Positions 1 through 8,415 of a stretch of DNA of 13,531 bases are shown one piece after another (positions within the stretch are counted from its first letter, which is position 1; the number at the start of each line of letters is the position of its first letter). Origin of the DNA: JAQVPN01 sp036170435. GTDB taxonomy: Bacteria; Patescibacteriota; Gracilibacteria; BD1-5; UBA6164. The notes beneath the pieces are model-generated. The model saw nothing but the letters and a program-made list of their open reading frames with translations, searched no databases and was not told the DNA's origin. The DNA lies in the NCBI GenBank assembly GCA_036170435.1, contig JAVHPF010000048.1, forward strand, positions 1 through 13,531. Reading direction: 5' to 3'. The translations under genes and the position numbers were made by a program.

Positions 1-1061
1 TTCTTTGATAATTCAACAATATAATCAGGAACTTCTTTATAATTTTCTCTCATTCCTACTATTCCCTCTCCTCTAAGGAGAGGGTTAGGGTGAGGTTGTT
101 CTATTGGCTTAGGGATAGGGGGCTGTTTCCTTGTTTGAATTATTGCATGAATTGCCGCAATTAGTGCAACTATTGTCTTCCCAGTACCAACATCTCATTC
201 AAGTAATCTTTGCATAGAATGAGTTTTTTCCATATCTTTCAATACTTGGAAAAGTGAAATTTTTTGAGCATTTGTAAGCTCAAATGAAATACTCGCTATT
301 ATTTCTTTTACAAGTTCAGCATCAAGAGGAATTGACAAAGCTTTCCCTTCAGAAAAATTAATATTTTCATATTTTTTTTCTAAAGAAGCGAAATTAATAT
401 TATAAAGTTCTTCATAACCAAGTCTAAACTTTGCAATTTCAATATCTTGTTTTGTTTTTGGAAAATGAAGGAGCTTATAAGCTTCTTTTTTAGAAATGAA
501 ATTATACTTTTTTATTATCTCTTCAGGAAGAGTTTCATCTATATAATCTATATATTTAGCCACTAGTTCCATTTTTCACTCTATCCATTTACCTGGAATA
601 TAGTTAAAATCTGGATAGATTGGTACTACCTCTCAAGCAATTTTTGATAAATCTCGCTCTACTTCTGGTGAAACAAAACTAAGTTTTCCATATTCATATT
701 TTACTTTTCAAATAACTAAAACTTGCTTACCGGTATATCTTTCTAATTGTCTTGCCAAAAATTCTCTATTGAACCAAACAGCTTCAGCTAAAAATCCATT
801 TTTATCTTCAAAAATTGCTTTTGTAAGGATTTTATTATTTGCAGTTCTTGAGCTAGAAATACTAAGTAATTTTAGTAAAATAGTATTTTTTTCTTTAATA
901 TTTATAAGTGAAAAAGTATCCAGCACATTTGTTCTATCTTCAAAGTCTCTTGGAAAATGATTAAGTAAGTCTCAAACTGTCAAAATCCCCCCTTTGTTAA
1001 GTGATTTTATATAATTATCAGTTGTATGTAGCAAGGATTTAGAAATCAGTGTAGAAAGCAT
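1..1061 (-). CDS. recG: ATP-dependent DNA helicase RecG (N-terminal part; cut by window start)
   Basis: RecG unwinds branched DNA and regresses stalled replication forks. The 353 codons present cover the wedge/OB region and the start of helicase lobe 1. Residues around 30-50 read GILTVGDLLNHFPRDFEDR, the typical RecG opening, and a stretch near residue 145 contains VPIYPDFNYIPGKWIEGK. The Walker A motif GDVGTGKT is at about residues 290-297, close to its position in E. coli RecG, and its first Gly is a TGA codon. The ATG at 1061 is chosen because the frame is open from there and gives a normal N-terminus. Shortly after Walker A, where other RecG proteins continue into the QVALMAPTE strand, there is instead a proline-rich insertion encoded by a GC-rich palindromic repeat. 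The rest of the gene lies outside the window. A promoter-like TTGACG/TATAAA pair lies about 70-100 bases upstream. Family assignment is firm; the effect of the insertion is unknown. Confidence 0.96.
64..95 (-). repeat. GC-rich palindromic repeat inserted in frame in recG
   Basis: On the plus strand CCCTCTCCT and AGGAGAGGG form a perfect 9-bp stem around a CTA loop (64-84), followed by TTAGGGTGAGG. Read on the recG coding strand it begins CCTCACCCTAACCCTCTCC and encodes PHPNPLLRGEG without breaking the frame. The surrounding DNA is strongly A/T-rich, so it stands out in composition. A related copy lies in alaS at 9575-9610 in the same orientation relative to coding. It resembles in kind the palindromic elements known inside Rickettsia genes; that comparison is by analogy only. 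Confidence 0.85.
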
Positions 1062-1132
1062 ATTTTTGTATATTTAATATTTATCTGATAATAAGAAAAA
1101 GATAAATAAATTCAAATTTTAAAAGTATATTA

Positions 1133-1160
1133 TTTATAATCTGATTTAAAACATCGTCAA
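1133..1160 (-). promoter_or_regulatory. Likely recG promoter
   Basis: On the minus strand TTGACG (1160-1155) and TATAAA (1138-1133) are separated by 16 bases. This matches the sigma-70 pattern and would give a leader of about 65 bases before the recG ATG. The background is A/T-rich, so chance -10 matches are common; the TTGACG box is the stronger part of the case. Confidence 0.5.
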
Positions 1161-1190
1161 GCTAATTTCAATTACAAAACTATATAATTT

Positions 1191-1219
1191 TTGCTAGATA
1201 TACATAAAAATGATAAAAT
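1191..1219 (+). promoter_or_regulatory. Likely promoter of the LemA-like gene
   Basis: TTGCTA (1191-1196), a 17-base spacer and TAAAAT (1214-1219), the latter preceded by TGA as in an extended -10 element (TGNTAAAAT). The start site would fall near 1226, leaving a leader of about 26 bases. The 190-base gap between recG and this gene (1062-1251) holds this and the divergent recG promoter; I see no RNA gene in it. Confidence 0.5.
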
Positions 1220-1251
1220 AGACCCGAACTTAGAAAATTAACGAAAAAAAT

Positions 1252-1764
1252 ATGAACTTAATTATAATAATATGAGTGGTATTTATGCTTGTTTCTTCTG
1301 CATTTATATCTTTTTTATATATGCTGGAAAATAAAATAAACTTACTTGAATCAAAAATAAGAGATTTATTTAAAAAAAGAAGTAACCTAACTCCTGCCTT
1401 ATTTGAAATCAGTAAACATTATATAGAAAAAGAAACTGAAGTATTTGCAGAAATAAATTACTTGAGAAAAATAGAATTTTATAATTCTGGAAATAATTCT
1501 AGCTTCTCTGAATTCCTAAATAATGAAAAAAAGATTCATTATGAAATAGAATTTTTATTCAAAGTATTTGATAAGAAACCTAAACTACAAAAAGATTGAA
1601 AATTTCTATATCTAAAAGATCTTGTTATAGAACAAAGCGCTAAAGTATGAAAGAATATTGCACTTTATAAAAATATAATAGAAAAATATAATTTCTTAGT
1701 AAATTTCAAAAATCTTACAATAATTTGATTAATATTTCCAATAAGCAAAAAAACAAATATATAA
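1252..1764 (+). CDS. LemA family membrane-anchored protein (divergent)
   Basis: A 170-aa protein with one N-terminal hydrophobic segment (about residues 2-24, through IIIIGVVFMLVSSAFISFLY) followed by a helical domain. The order after the membrane segment matches LemA: an ENKINLLESKIRDLFKKRSNL helix, corresponding to the family's helix ending in K+R.+L.P.L; a HYIEKETEVFAEI stretch; and near the end LYKNIIEKYNFLVN followed by a hydrophobic IGLIFPISKK, like the LemA C-terminal Y-N-x-x-I...FP pattern. LemA proteins are anchored by the N-terminal helix with the helical bundle outside or periplasmic; their molecular role is poorly known. Several Gly codons are TGA. It is transcribed alone and ends in a hairpin terminator. 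Assignment rests on pattern and layout, because sequence similarity is weak. Confidence 0.65.
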
Positions 1765-1794
1765 AAAATCTCCAAATTTCTTTGGAGATTTTTT
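1763..1794. terminator. Bidirectional rho-independent terminator
   Basis: AAATCTCCAAA pairs with TTTGGAGATTT around a TTTC loop (1777-1780), with A and T runs outside. The hairpin overlaps the TAA of the LemA-like gene. It lies 38 bases beyond the stop of the convergent LPKTG gene, so it can serve both strands. Confidence 0.85.
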
Positions 1795-1831
1795 ATGCGC
1801 GTTTTTATATCCACTTAAATCTTTGTTTTAA

Positions 1832-2740
1832 TTAAGAGATTTTTTTTCTATAACTTAAAACTATTAATCAAAGGATCATAGCTAGAGCAAAGATTAAAAA
1901 TTGTTCTGGACCAGTTTTTGGTAAAGCTTTTGCATCAGTAGCAACTTCAGCAGCATTTCCTGATCAACTAGCAGCATCTAAACCATCAATAGTTTCAGGA
2001 GCAGTAAATGCGAATTGTCCATCAACTCCAGCTTGAATACTATTTCCGTCTTTATCATTTAAAGCAAGAACTGTTAAAGAATAATCTTTTGAAACTTCAA
2101 CAGGAGTAGCAAGAGTTAAAGATAATTTATTAGTATCTGTTAATTCAACAGAAGAAATAGCTATTTCAGCACCATCTTTTGAAGCTAATTTAAATTCTCT
2201 TTTTGCAGCAGGAGAATTGTCTAATTCAGCAGAAAATACAACTTCTAATTTGTTTGCAGATGTAACATTAACTGATTTAACTGAAAGAGCAGTTATTCCT
2301 GATGCTGAATTCATATCAGTAGCAGTTGCACTAGCATCTGTAGTAGTAACAGTTATTTCATCAGATAAAGGACTTTCATTTGCATCTTTATCATAAGCAG
2401 AAACAGCTACATAGTAAGTAGTTTTAGCTTCTAATTTATCCAAACTAGCTCCTGTTTCAGTAGCGTCTATAAGATCTGAATCATTTTCGTATTTACCATC
2501 AGCTTTAGCTGATACTTTACCATAATGAACCATATATCCTGTAGAACCTTCTACTTTATCCCAAGCTATTTTAACAGAATTACCTGTTATATCAGATGCA
2601 ACTGGAGCTGCAGTAAAAGCAAAATCAGCAGTAGCTGAAGTAGTAGCCGTAGTATCACCAGTAGCAGCAAAAGCAATAGAACTAGTACTAGTTACTATCA
2701 TCAAAGCAGCCATAAAAATCGCTTTTTGTGTCTTTTTCAT
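1832..2740 (-). CDS. Secreted FN3/Ig-like surface protein with LPKTG sorting signal
   Basis: A 302-aa exported protein. Residues 1-26 form a Sec signal peptide (MKKTQK, a hydrophobic core, then SIAFA before ATGD). Residues about 45-135 are a fibronectin type III domain (SVKIAWDKVEGSTGYMVHYG; TTYYVAVSAYD; then a SPLSDEITVTT strand). Residues about 150-246 look like an SbsA-type Ig-like domain (LEVVFSAELD; LTLATPVEVSKDYSLTV; a D-K-D-G-N-S-I turn). The C-terminus is a classic sortase signal: LPKTGPE at 273-279, a hydrophobic segment, and the basic tail SYRKKIS. The last 44 residues appear only when the TGA after residue 258 is read as Gly. No sortase gene is in the window. Almost all its Gly codons are GGN (about 15 against 2 TGA). 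Likely a structural or adhesive cell-surface protein; its ligand is unknown. Confidence 0.88.
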
Positions 2741-2855
2741 AGTTTACAAAAAAAGATTAGAAAATAAAAATAAATTTGTATTGCGAGGACAATTTAATAA
2801 AATAATAAAAAAACACAAATGATTTTTTAACATTTTTTTAACAATTCCTCTAAAT
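2741..2855. promoter_or_regulatory. Divergent promoter region, LPKTG gene and pilin
   Basis: A 115-base, very A/T-rich gap between two divergent starts. On the plus strand TTGCGA (2781-2786) and TAATAA (2803-2808) are 16 bases apart and could drive the pilin. On the minus strand TTGTCC (2792-2787) is a possible -35 for the LPKTG gene, but its -10 is poor. Both starts lack a Shine-Dalgarno sequence. The assignment is weak beyond the fact that two divergent genes must start here. Confidence 0.35.
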
Positions 2856-3425
2856 ATGATTACAAAGCCAAAAAACGAGCTTGACAATAATGTCAAAATG
2901 TTGTCAAAAAATGCCTTCACTTTAATAGAGATATTAGTAGTTATAGCAATGATTGGAATACTTTTAATATGATTATCAAAAATAGACTTATCTAAATGAC
3001 AAGATCAGCAAAAATCACTCTCTTTTGCGAATAAAATTCAAGTAGCTATAGAAACAACTATTGCAAATGCCTTAGTTAGTAAATGAATAGGAACAAATCT
3101 AACAGTTCCAAGTGCCTGGAAAATAGAAATTTCAAAAGCAAATTCTTGAACTCTATTAACTAGTTACTATAGCTGAACTTCTCGGATAAATTATGAAACT
3201 ATAAAAGCTGATAAATTATATGAAATAAATAGTATAGATTGCTATAATCTAGATAATTCATTCTCGTGGTCAATTTCTTGAACTTGATATATTTATATGA
3301 CCTGAAGTCAAATATGAAGTAATTGTCGAGGAAATCAAATTATGAAAATAAAAACACAATATAAGAAATTATTTCCACATGTGATTAGTATAAATCCAAT
3401 TAGTGGGGTAATAACAAAAGACTAG
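2856..3425 (+). CDS. Type IV pilin-like protein (prepilin N-terminus)
   Basis: A 189-aa protein with the class III signal NA|FTLIEILVVIAMIGILLIGL at residues 19-40: a charged leader, the F-T-L-I-E motif with Glu at mature position 5, then a hydrophobic helix. The residue before the cut is Ala, not the usual Gly. The body is pilin-like with Cys129 and Cys157 near the end, able to form the C-terminal disulfide loop seen in pilins. Ten or so Gly codons are TGA. From the ATG at 2856 the leader is 20 residues; the in-frame ATG at 2898 gives a 6-residue leader (MLSKNA), closer to the 7 residues of the other pilin here, so the true start is uncertain. No assembly gene is adjacent, so it may be a major or minor pilin or a pseudopilin of a competence or secretion system. 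Confidence 0.85.
2881..2896. repeat. Inverted repeat TTGACA/TGTCAA at pilin 5' end
   Basis: TTGACA and TGTCAA form a perfect 6-bp inverted repeat with an ATAA spacer, followed at 2900 by a further GTTGTCAA. It lies within the first codons if translation starts at 2856, but immediately upstream of the alternative start at 2898. It could be a small operator or mRNA hairpin, or chance. Confidence 0.3.
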
Positions 3426-3441
3426 CAATTGCTAGTCTTTT
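3416..3441. terminator. Bidirectional terminator, perfect 26-bp palindrome
   Basis: AAAAGACTAGCAA is followed directly by its reverse complement TTGCTAGTCTTTT. The stem includes the TAG stop of the plus-strand pilin, and the palindrome ends 4 bases short of the stop of the convergent minus-strand gene. A and T runs on each side allow termination in both directions. Confidence 0.88.
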
Positions 3442-3444
3442 TCT

Positions 3445-5619
3445 CTAAATTTCTCTTCTTAATGTTTCTGTATTTTTTTCAAACAGTAATTTATCTCTAA
3501 ATATTTCAGAAAAAACTCTATCATTATCAAATTTACTATAATCTATTTTATTAAACAATCTTTCACTTTTAATTTTTAAAAAATCTTGTTTAAATTCATC
3601 TAAATTTTCTTTTTTAGGAATATCTATTTTATCAGCTATATAATCTAGTATATTTTTAAATTCTTGATCTCAAATAACATTATCATCCAGCATATTTATA
3701 GAATTTTCTCACTTTTGATTTTTTATATTTTGAAATAATACTTCTCTATCTTTCCATAAAAATCATAACCCTAAATCATCTAAACTTTTTTTAAAATCAA
3801 TAAATTTTTCTAATTTTTCTTTATTTCATCAAATAATATTTAATTCTTTTGAATTCAAATCTATAATTGTATTTCATAACTTTATTTCCGCTCATCAATT
3901 TGATGAAGGACTTATAATAGCATCTGGATAAGATTTTAAAATATTTTGTTTAACTTCTTCACTATTCTTTTGAACATAAGTATCTAGTATCTTTATTGCT
4001 TCACTTGGTTCTTTTCATTCTTTTTTAGCATTTTCAAAATCAGATAAAAATTTTGTCTGATTTTCTGAACTTAAAGAATTGAATTTAGTCATTACAACTA
4101 CTTGTGAATTAGTTTTGTTAATTTTAGAATTTAAATCTAAAATTTCATTTATATCTTTATTAATAACTCATTTATTTTTTAATATTTTAGTTATATCTTC
4201 ATCTGTTTTTCATTTTAAATCTAAACTCTCTAAATTATATTTTAATAATAAATTTAGTAATTTATTTCTATATTCATCTACATCAGATCTTAATATCTCT
4301 AAAAGATCTATTCATACTTGTTTTTCATTTAATGGAATTATTTTATTAGTTTTTTCATCTACTTTTCTTAACTTGTTTGCCCATCATTTTTCTATTGCTT
4401 CCTTATCAAAATCGACAAAAAATTTAACATAATCAAGTACACATTCTTTTCAATCAGTCTTTACTTTTTCTATTATTTTTGCTTTTAATTGAATTAAACC
4501 CTCATCATTATATAAAGATTTGGCTTTCTCTATCATTTTATCAACTTTCCTTCACATTTCTACAACTCTAATTTCTCAAAGTAAGTTTTTCAAATGATCA
4601 CAATCTCAAAGTCATATTTTTAATCAATCCTTAAATCATATATCATTATCAGAAGGATTATTTATTTCAGCCTTTTCTAAAAATATAGATCTAGCTCTAT
4701 CATCCTCTTTTAAATATTTTGTCAAAGCTACAAAATAATTATCTTTAGTTTCTCTTATTTTATTAACATCATCTTTTGTAAGATTATTTTGATTTATTTC
4801 TTTTAATTCAATATCCAAATTACATTGCAATTCTAATCACATTCTAAGTGGATCAATATCTTTTTTTATAATTTCTGCAAAATTCCTTTTTTTATTTATA
4901 ATATTAATAGTATTTTCATCAAATTTAGATTGAGCTTTTCAATATAATGATTTAAATATTTCATCTAAAACTTCTTCCTTTTCAATAGTATATTTATTTT
5001 TAAAAAAACTTCCATTATCAACATTTGCTTTAGAATATTTTGGAAAATCATCAGATCATATAATATTGTAAAGGTTAGAAACTTCATTATTAACTTCCTC
5101 ATCTGATAAATTAAACTCTTTTATTATCTTCTTGATTTTACTAATCTTATAATTAGTTCTTGATTCCTTAACATAAATTATTACATCATCAATTGATCAT
5201 CATAACATAATTTTATTAAATGAATCATTTGCTATAGAATCTCTAATATTATCTTCTAATTTACTAATACTATTTATATAATTACCGATCTCCTTTTCTT
5301 TTCAATGAAATTTTCATAGTATTTTTTTCCCATATAATGAATATAAATTATTTTCTATTTTTCTAACGTCTATATTTTTAGTAAATAATTCCAACATAGA
5401 CTTTAGCATTTCTATTTTATCTAATAATTTATCTCAATCTTCAATAACATATTCTAAATTTTCTTTATATTCCTCATCTAAAACACTATCTCAATTTCAA
5501 ATAATTCAATCTCCTCAGATTTGTTTTTCTAATTCTGATAATTGTTTCATTAAATCTTCATAAGATTGTTTTTGTTCCAGAGTTTCACTTCAAGTTTGTT
5601 CTTTTATTATATCTGCCAT
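3445..5619 (-). CDS. Large helical protein of unknown function, GLGFLW-domain paralogue 1
   Basis: A 724-aa protein that exists only when about 33 TGA codons are read as Gly; I checked the whole frame and found no TAA or TAG before the stop at 3445. It has no signal peptide or membrane segment, is rich in Lys, Glu, Asn, Ile and Leu, and is probably mostly alpha-helical with coiled-coil stretches. From about residue 599 to the end it matches the C-terminus of the protein encoded at 6060-8240: both read E-K-(L/I)-x-(K/N)-F-(I/V)-(D/E)-F-K, then GLGFLWK at the same distance (here residues 617-623), then a helical tail. The ATG at 5619 follows the upstream small gene by 14 bases, so the two are probably cotranscribed. 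I recognise no family and assign no function. Similar length, shared domain and neighbourhood indicate an old duplication. Confidence 0.85.
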
Positions 5620-5633
5620 ATTTTTGATATTTT

Positions 5634-5993
5634 TTAAAAATTAAATTCTATATTTTCTATTTCCTCTTTTTCCTCTTCTAATTCTAGTTTCTCTCTCATT
5701 TTTATATCATTTAAATTACTTAGTCTTTTTTTTCATTTTATTTCCGAAATCATCATGAGATATTCTTGTTTTTTGTCTTCCAGAAAATCATAAATTGGTT
5801 TTAAATCTCAAGTTTTTAGAAATTCTAGGATTTGAGATAATTCTTTTGTTGACCAAATATTTATGTTTGATGTAAGCATATCAGATAATTTAGAATCGAC
5901 AAAACTAAGTATATTAAATACTTCTTTTATTATTTCATCTCTGTTTTGTTGTTCTAAATTAGGCATAATAGCTTTAATTAAGATAAATTGCAT
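5634..5993 (-). CDS. Small helical protein of unknown function
   Basis: 119 aa from the ATG at 5993. An in-frame TTG at 6026 would add 11 residues but lies in the T run of the terminator hairpin, so the ATG is preferred. The protein looks fully helical: a first half reading MPNLEQQNRDEIIKEVFNIL, a middle ELSQILEFLKTGDLKPIYDF containing one TGA-coded Gly, and a very acidic tail (KLELEEEKEEIENIEF). There is no signal peptide or membrane helix. It sits between the two large GLGFLW paralogues, 14 bases before the second, and probably forms an operon with it. It could be a partner or chaperone of the large proteins, but only position supports this. I do not recognise a family. Confidence 0.72.
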
Positions 5994-6024
5994 ATTTATT
6001 TTATCATTTTTTGCAGAAAATAGC

Positions 6025-6056
6025 AAAAAAACACTAGAAATTTCTAGTGTTTTTTT
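6025..6056 (-). terminator. Terminator inside the minus-strand block, perfect 32-bp palindrome
   Basis: Seven A, CACTAGAAA, then the exact reverse complement ending in seven T. It begins 4 bases beyond the stop of the gene at 6060-8240 and ends 31 bases before the ATG of the small gene. It should therefore end or reduce transcription from the first large gene into the next two, which would need their own promoter or readthrough. No obvious promoter is visible in the 31 bases between. Confidence 0.88.
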
Positions 6057-6059
6057 GAT

Positions 6060-8240
6060 TTATTCAATCCATTTTCATTTATCAATAAGTTTTCATTCCA
6101 AAGCCTGTTCAAAAATATTTTTATCTGAATTATTTTCATATTTTTTAACATTTACCTCAAAAACTGATAATTTAGATTTTTGTTCAAACTTTTCCTTCAA
6201 ATAAGCTAAATCTTCTGTTTTAGTAAATCATAATTTTTCCCCTATAAAATTTAATAAATCTAATTGTTCTTTTGTACTTAATCAATCTTCATAATCATAA
6301 AAATTATTTTTTTCAGCTAATTTATTTTTTAATTTATCTCTGTATTTCCATAAAAAACCAAGACCAGTTTCTTCTAAAAATAATTTAAACTCTACAAAAT
6401 TTTTAATTTTTTCAGGATTATTTTCTAAATCTTCTTTTTCTTTTCATGTTAACTCAGAAGCCAAAATTGAAATTTGTTTTGTTCAAATTATTCCAGTATA
6501 AGCTGTAGTATCTCAAGATTCATTTTTTATAACATTAAATGTTTTCCCTTCATAAATTTCTTTTTGAGTGTTATTATTCTTTTCACTTTCTTTGTTTACT
6601 TTTTCAGATTTATCTTTTTTACCTGCTTCAGGAAGAGCTTCTTGTTCATATTTTTTTATTTCTAAATCAAGTTTTTTCTGTATTGCCTCTTCTTTTTTTA
6701 ATTCTGCATCAAATTCTTTATCGGATTCTCTTATTAAGCCTAAAGCTTGTTCATATTCTTTTGCTGATTTTATTTTATCTAAATCAAGTCACTTTTCTGA
6801 AAAAGCCTTCATAGCATAAGTAAGAGATTTTACCTCACTAATAGTTTTATTTGCATTTAGTAAAGATTTTTCAAGTCAATTCTTTTTCTTTTCTAAAAAT
6901 TTTAATCTAGTAAAATCTTTATCTACTTTAGCTTTTGCTATTTGTTTATTCAATAAAGAAATATCATCTTTTGCATTAAAAGTATTTAACTCCGCATTAG
7001 CTTTTTTATACTCAGTTCATGCATTTATTAATTTATTTACTTTTAAATCAACTTTATTACGACTATTAAATTCTTTTACCAAATTAATATAAGTTCCTAA
7101 ATCCTTTACTGTAAGATGAGAATCTAATTTCTTCATAAAATCTTCTACAATTTTATCTTTTGCTCTTTCTTTTAATCAAGAGTTTTTCATTGCATCAAGA
7201 AAAAGTTTTTTATAATTTTCTCTTTTAGATTTAACTATTTCAATAAGTTTTTCTTTTTCCGAATCTTTATATTTATCTATATTTTTTAATTTATCTGATA
7301 ATTCTTGACTACTTTTAACATTACTTAATCAATTTATAAAATTTTCTAATGATTCCAAAGCTTCCGAAGCTTTTTCTACTACAATATCTTTAACATCTTC
7401 AAGTGACTTATAAACAATATTTAAATTATTTTTTATTTTATCTGAGATATTTAAAGTAAAATCTGATTCATCTTTTTCATTGTTTCTTTGATAAAATGAT
7501 AATAATTCCCTCGTTTTAGATAATCAAAAATGCTCTATTAAATATTTTTTATTTAATTTTCAAGTTCATTCTAAATAATTTAGATAACTTGTTAATGCTT
7601 TATTACCAATTTTTTTCAGATTAAGATCTTTTATTTTACCTTCTATCATATGCACATTAGTACAATAGTTTCAATAATCCTTTGAATAAGCCCATAATAA
7701 TTGAGTTTTTGTATATCATTCCTCATTTATTCATAAATTATGTAATAGCTTTTCTTGAAATAAACGAATATCTCTTTTATTATTTAATTTTTTTATAGTT
7801 TCATTCTCTCAAAACAATGATTTAACTTTATCTAAATAATCAGCATCAGTTCTATCTTTATAATTATTATTTAAATAGTGTAATGCTAATATAGTTGCCT
7901 CTTTATTATCTTTATATTTTTCAATATCTTTTCAAAGAACTTTTTTTTCTAACTTTTTAGATTCTTTAGCATTTTCATTTATAACATGATTAACTTTCTT
8001 TATATCGTTTTCTAAAGCTTCTAATTCTTTTTTAGTTATTTTTCAATTTGATTTTTTTGCTTCTTCAAAAGCTTCTTTTAGCTTAGCAAATTCTTCCCTT
8101 ATTTCCTTAGCTCTTTCAGGATTTCTTGAAGCATAATATTTTTCCCATCATTCAACTATAGATTTTAATTCCACATCTATTTCTCTATGTAATACTGTTT
8201 CTCTATGACTTGATGTATTTGGATTATTTTCGTAAGACAT
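6060..8240 (-). CDS. Large helical protein of unknown function, GLGFLW-domain paralogue 2
   Basis: A 726-aa protein, open throughout when TGA is Gly; I checked each codon for TAA and TAG. It starts MSYENNPNTSSHRE, with no signal peptide or membrane segment, so it appears cytoplasmic unless exported by a special route. Most of it is charged helix with coiled-coil character (for example REEFAKLKEAFEEAKK near residue 50, and a stretch ending ELKKEEAIQKKLDLEIKKYE near 515-530). A Lys/Glu/Asn-rich linker (about 530-555) leads into the C-terminal domain, where EKIKNFVEFK precedes GLGFLWK at residues 626-632. That domain matches the last 126 residues of the protein at 3445-5619 at the same spacing; the N-terminal regions align poorly by eye. 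It has its own promoter-like sequence upstream and a strong terminator after it. Function unknown. Confidence 0.85.
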
Positions 8241-8270
8241 AATTCTTATTTATTATTAATAATTTCTTTA

Positions 8271-8300
8271 ATTCTAACATAAAACTAAAACTATGTACAA
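8271..8300 (-). promoter_or_regulatory. Likely promoter of the large paralogue block
   Basis: On the minus strand TTGTAC (8300-8295), an 18-base spacer and TAGAAT (8276-8271), preceded by TGT as in an extended -10. The start would fall about 24 bases before the ATG at 8240. It shares the 175-base divergent gap (8241-8415) with the alaS promoter; no RNA gene is apparent in that gap. Confidence 0.45.
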
Positions 8301-8356
8301 ATCATTAACTTGACTTATATAAAAACAATTTCATAAATAATAAATCAACAAAAAAA

Positions 8357-8384
8357 TTGAAAAATAAATGAGTTTCCCTATAAT
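8357..8384 (+). promoter_or_regulatory. Likely alaS promoter
   Basis: TTGAAA (8357-8362), a 16-base spacer and a perfect TATAAT (8379-8384). The start site would be near 8391, leaving a short leader of about 25 bases with no Shine-Dalgarno sequence before the ATG at 8416. This is the best sigma-70-type match in the window. Confidence 0.62.
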
Positions 8385-8415
8385 AAACAAAATTATATTT
8401 AACTAAACGAATTTT

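Noticed and set aside
64..84. The GC-rich hairpin in recG as a transcription terminator
   Set aside because: It lies inside the coding frame, lacks a T run on the coding strand, and a related copy sits within alaS.
1062..1251. tRNA, small RNA or riboswitch in the larger gaps (also 8241-8415)
   Set aside because: Only A/T-rich sequence with promoter-like boxes; no cloverleaf or stable GC-containing fold was found by eye. No CRISPR-like array occurs anywhere in the window.
4079..4432. Plus-strand open frame of 117 codons
   Set aside because: Antisense to the large helical gene at 3445-5619, low-complexity Ser/Leu/Phe composition, no recognisable motif; a shadow of the A/T-rich coding strand.
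5994..6026. TTG start extending the small helical gene by 11 residues
   Set aside because: The TTG overlaps the T run of the terminator, and the ATG at 5993 begins a natural helix; the extension cannot be fully excluded.
6474..6819. Overlapping plus-strand frames rich in Phe and Leu that look like membrane proteins
   Set aside because: Antisense to Lys/Glu-rich coiled-coil sequence of the gene at 6060-8240; complementary Lys and Glu codons give Phe and Leu.
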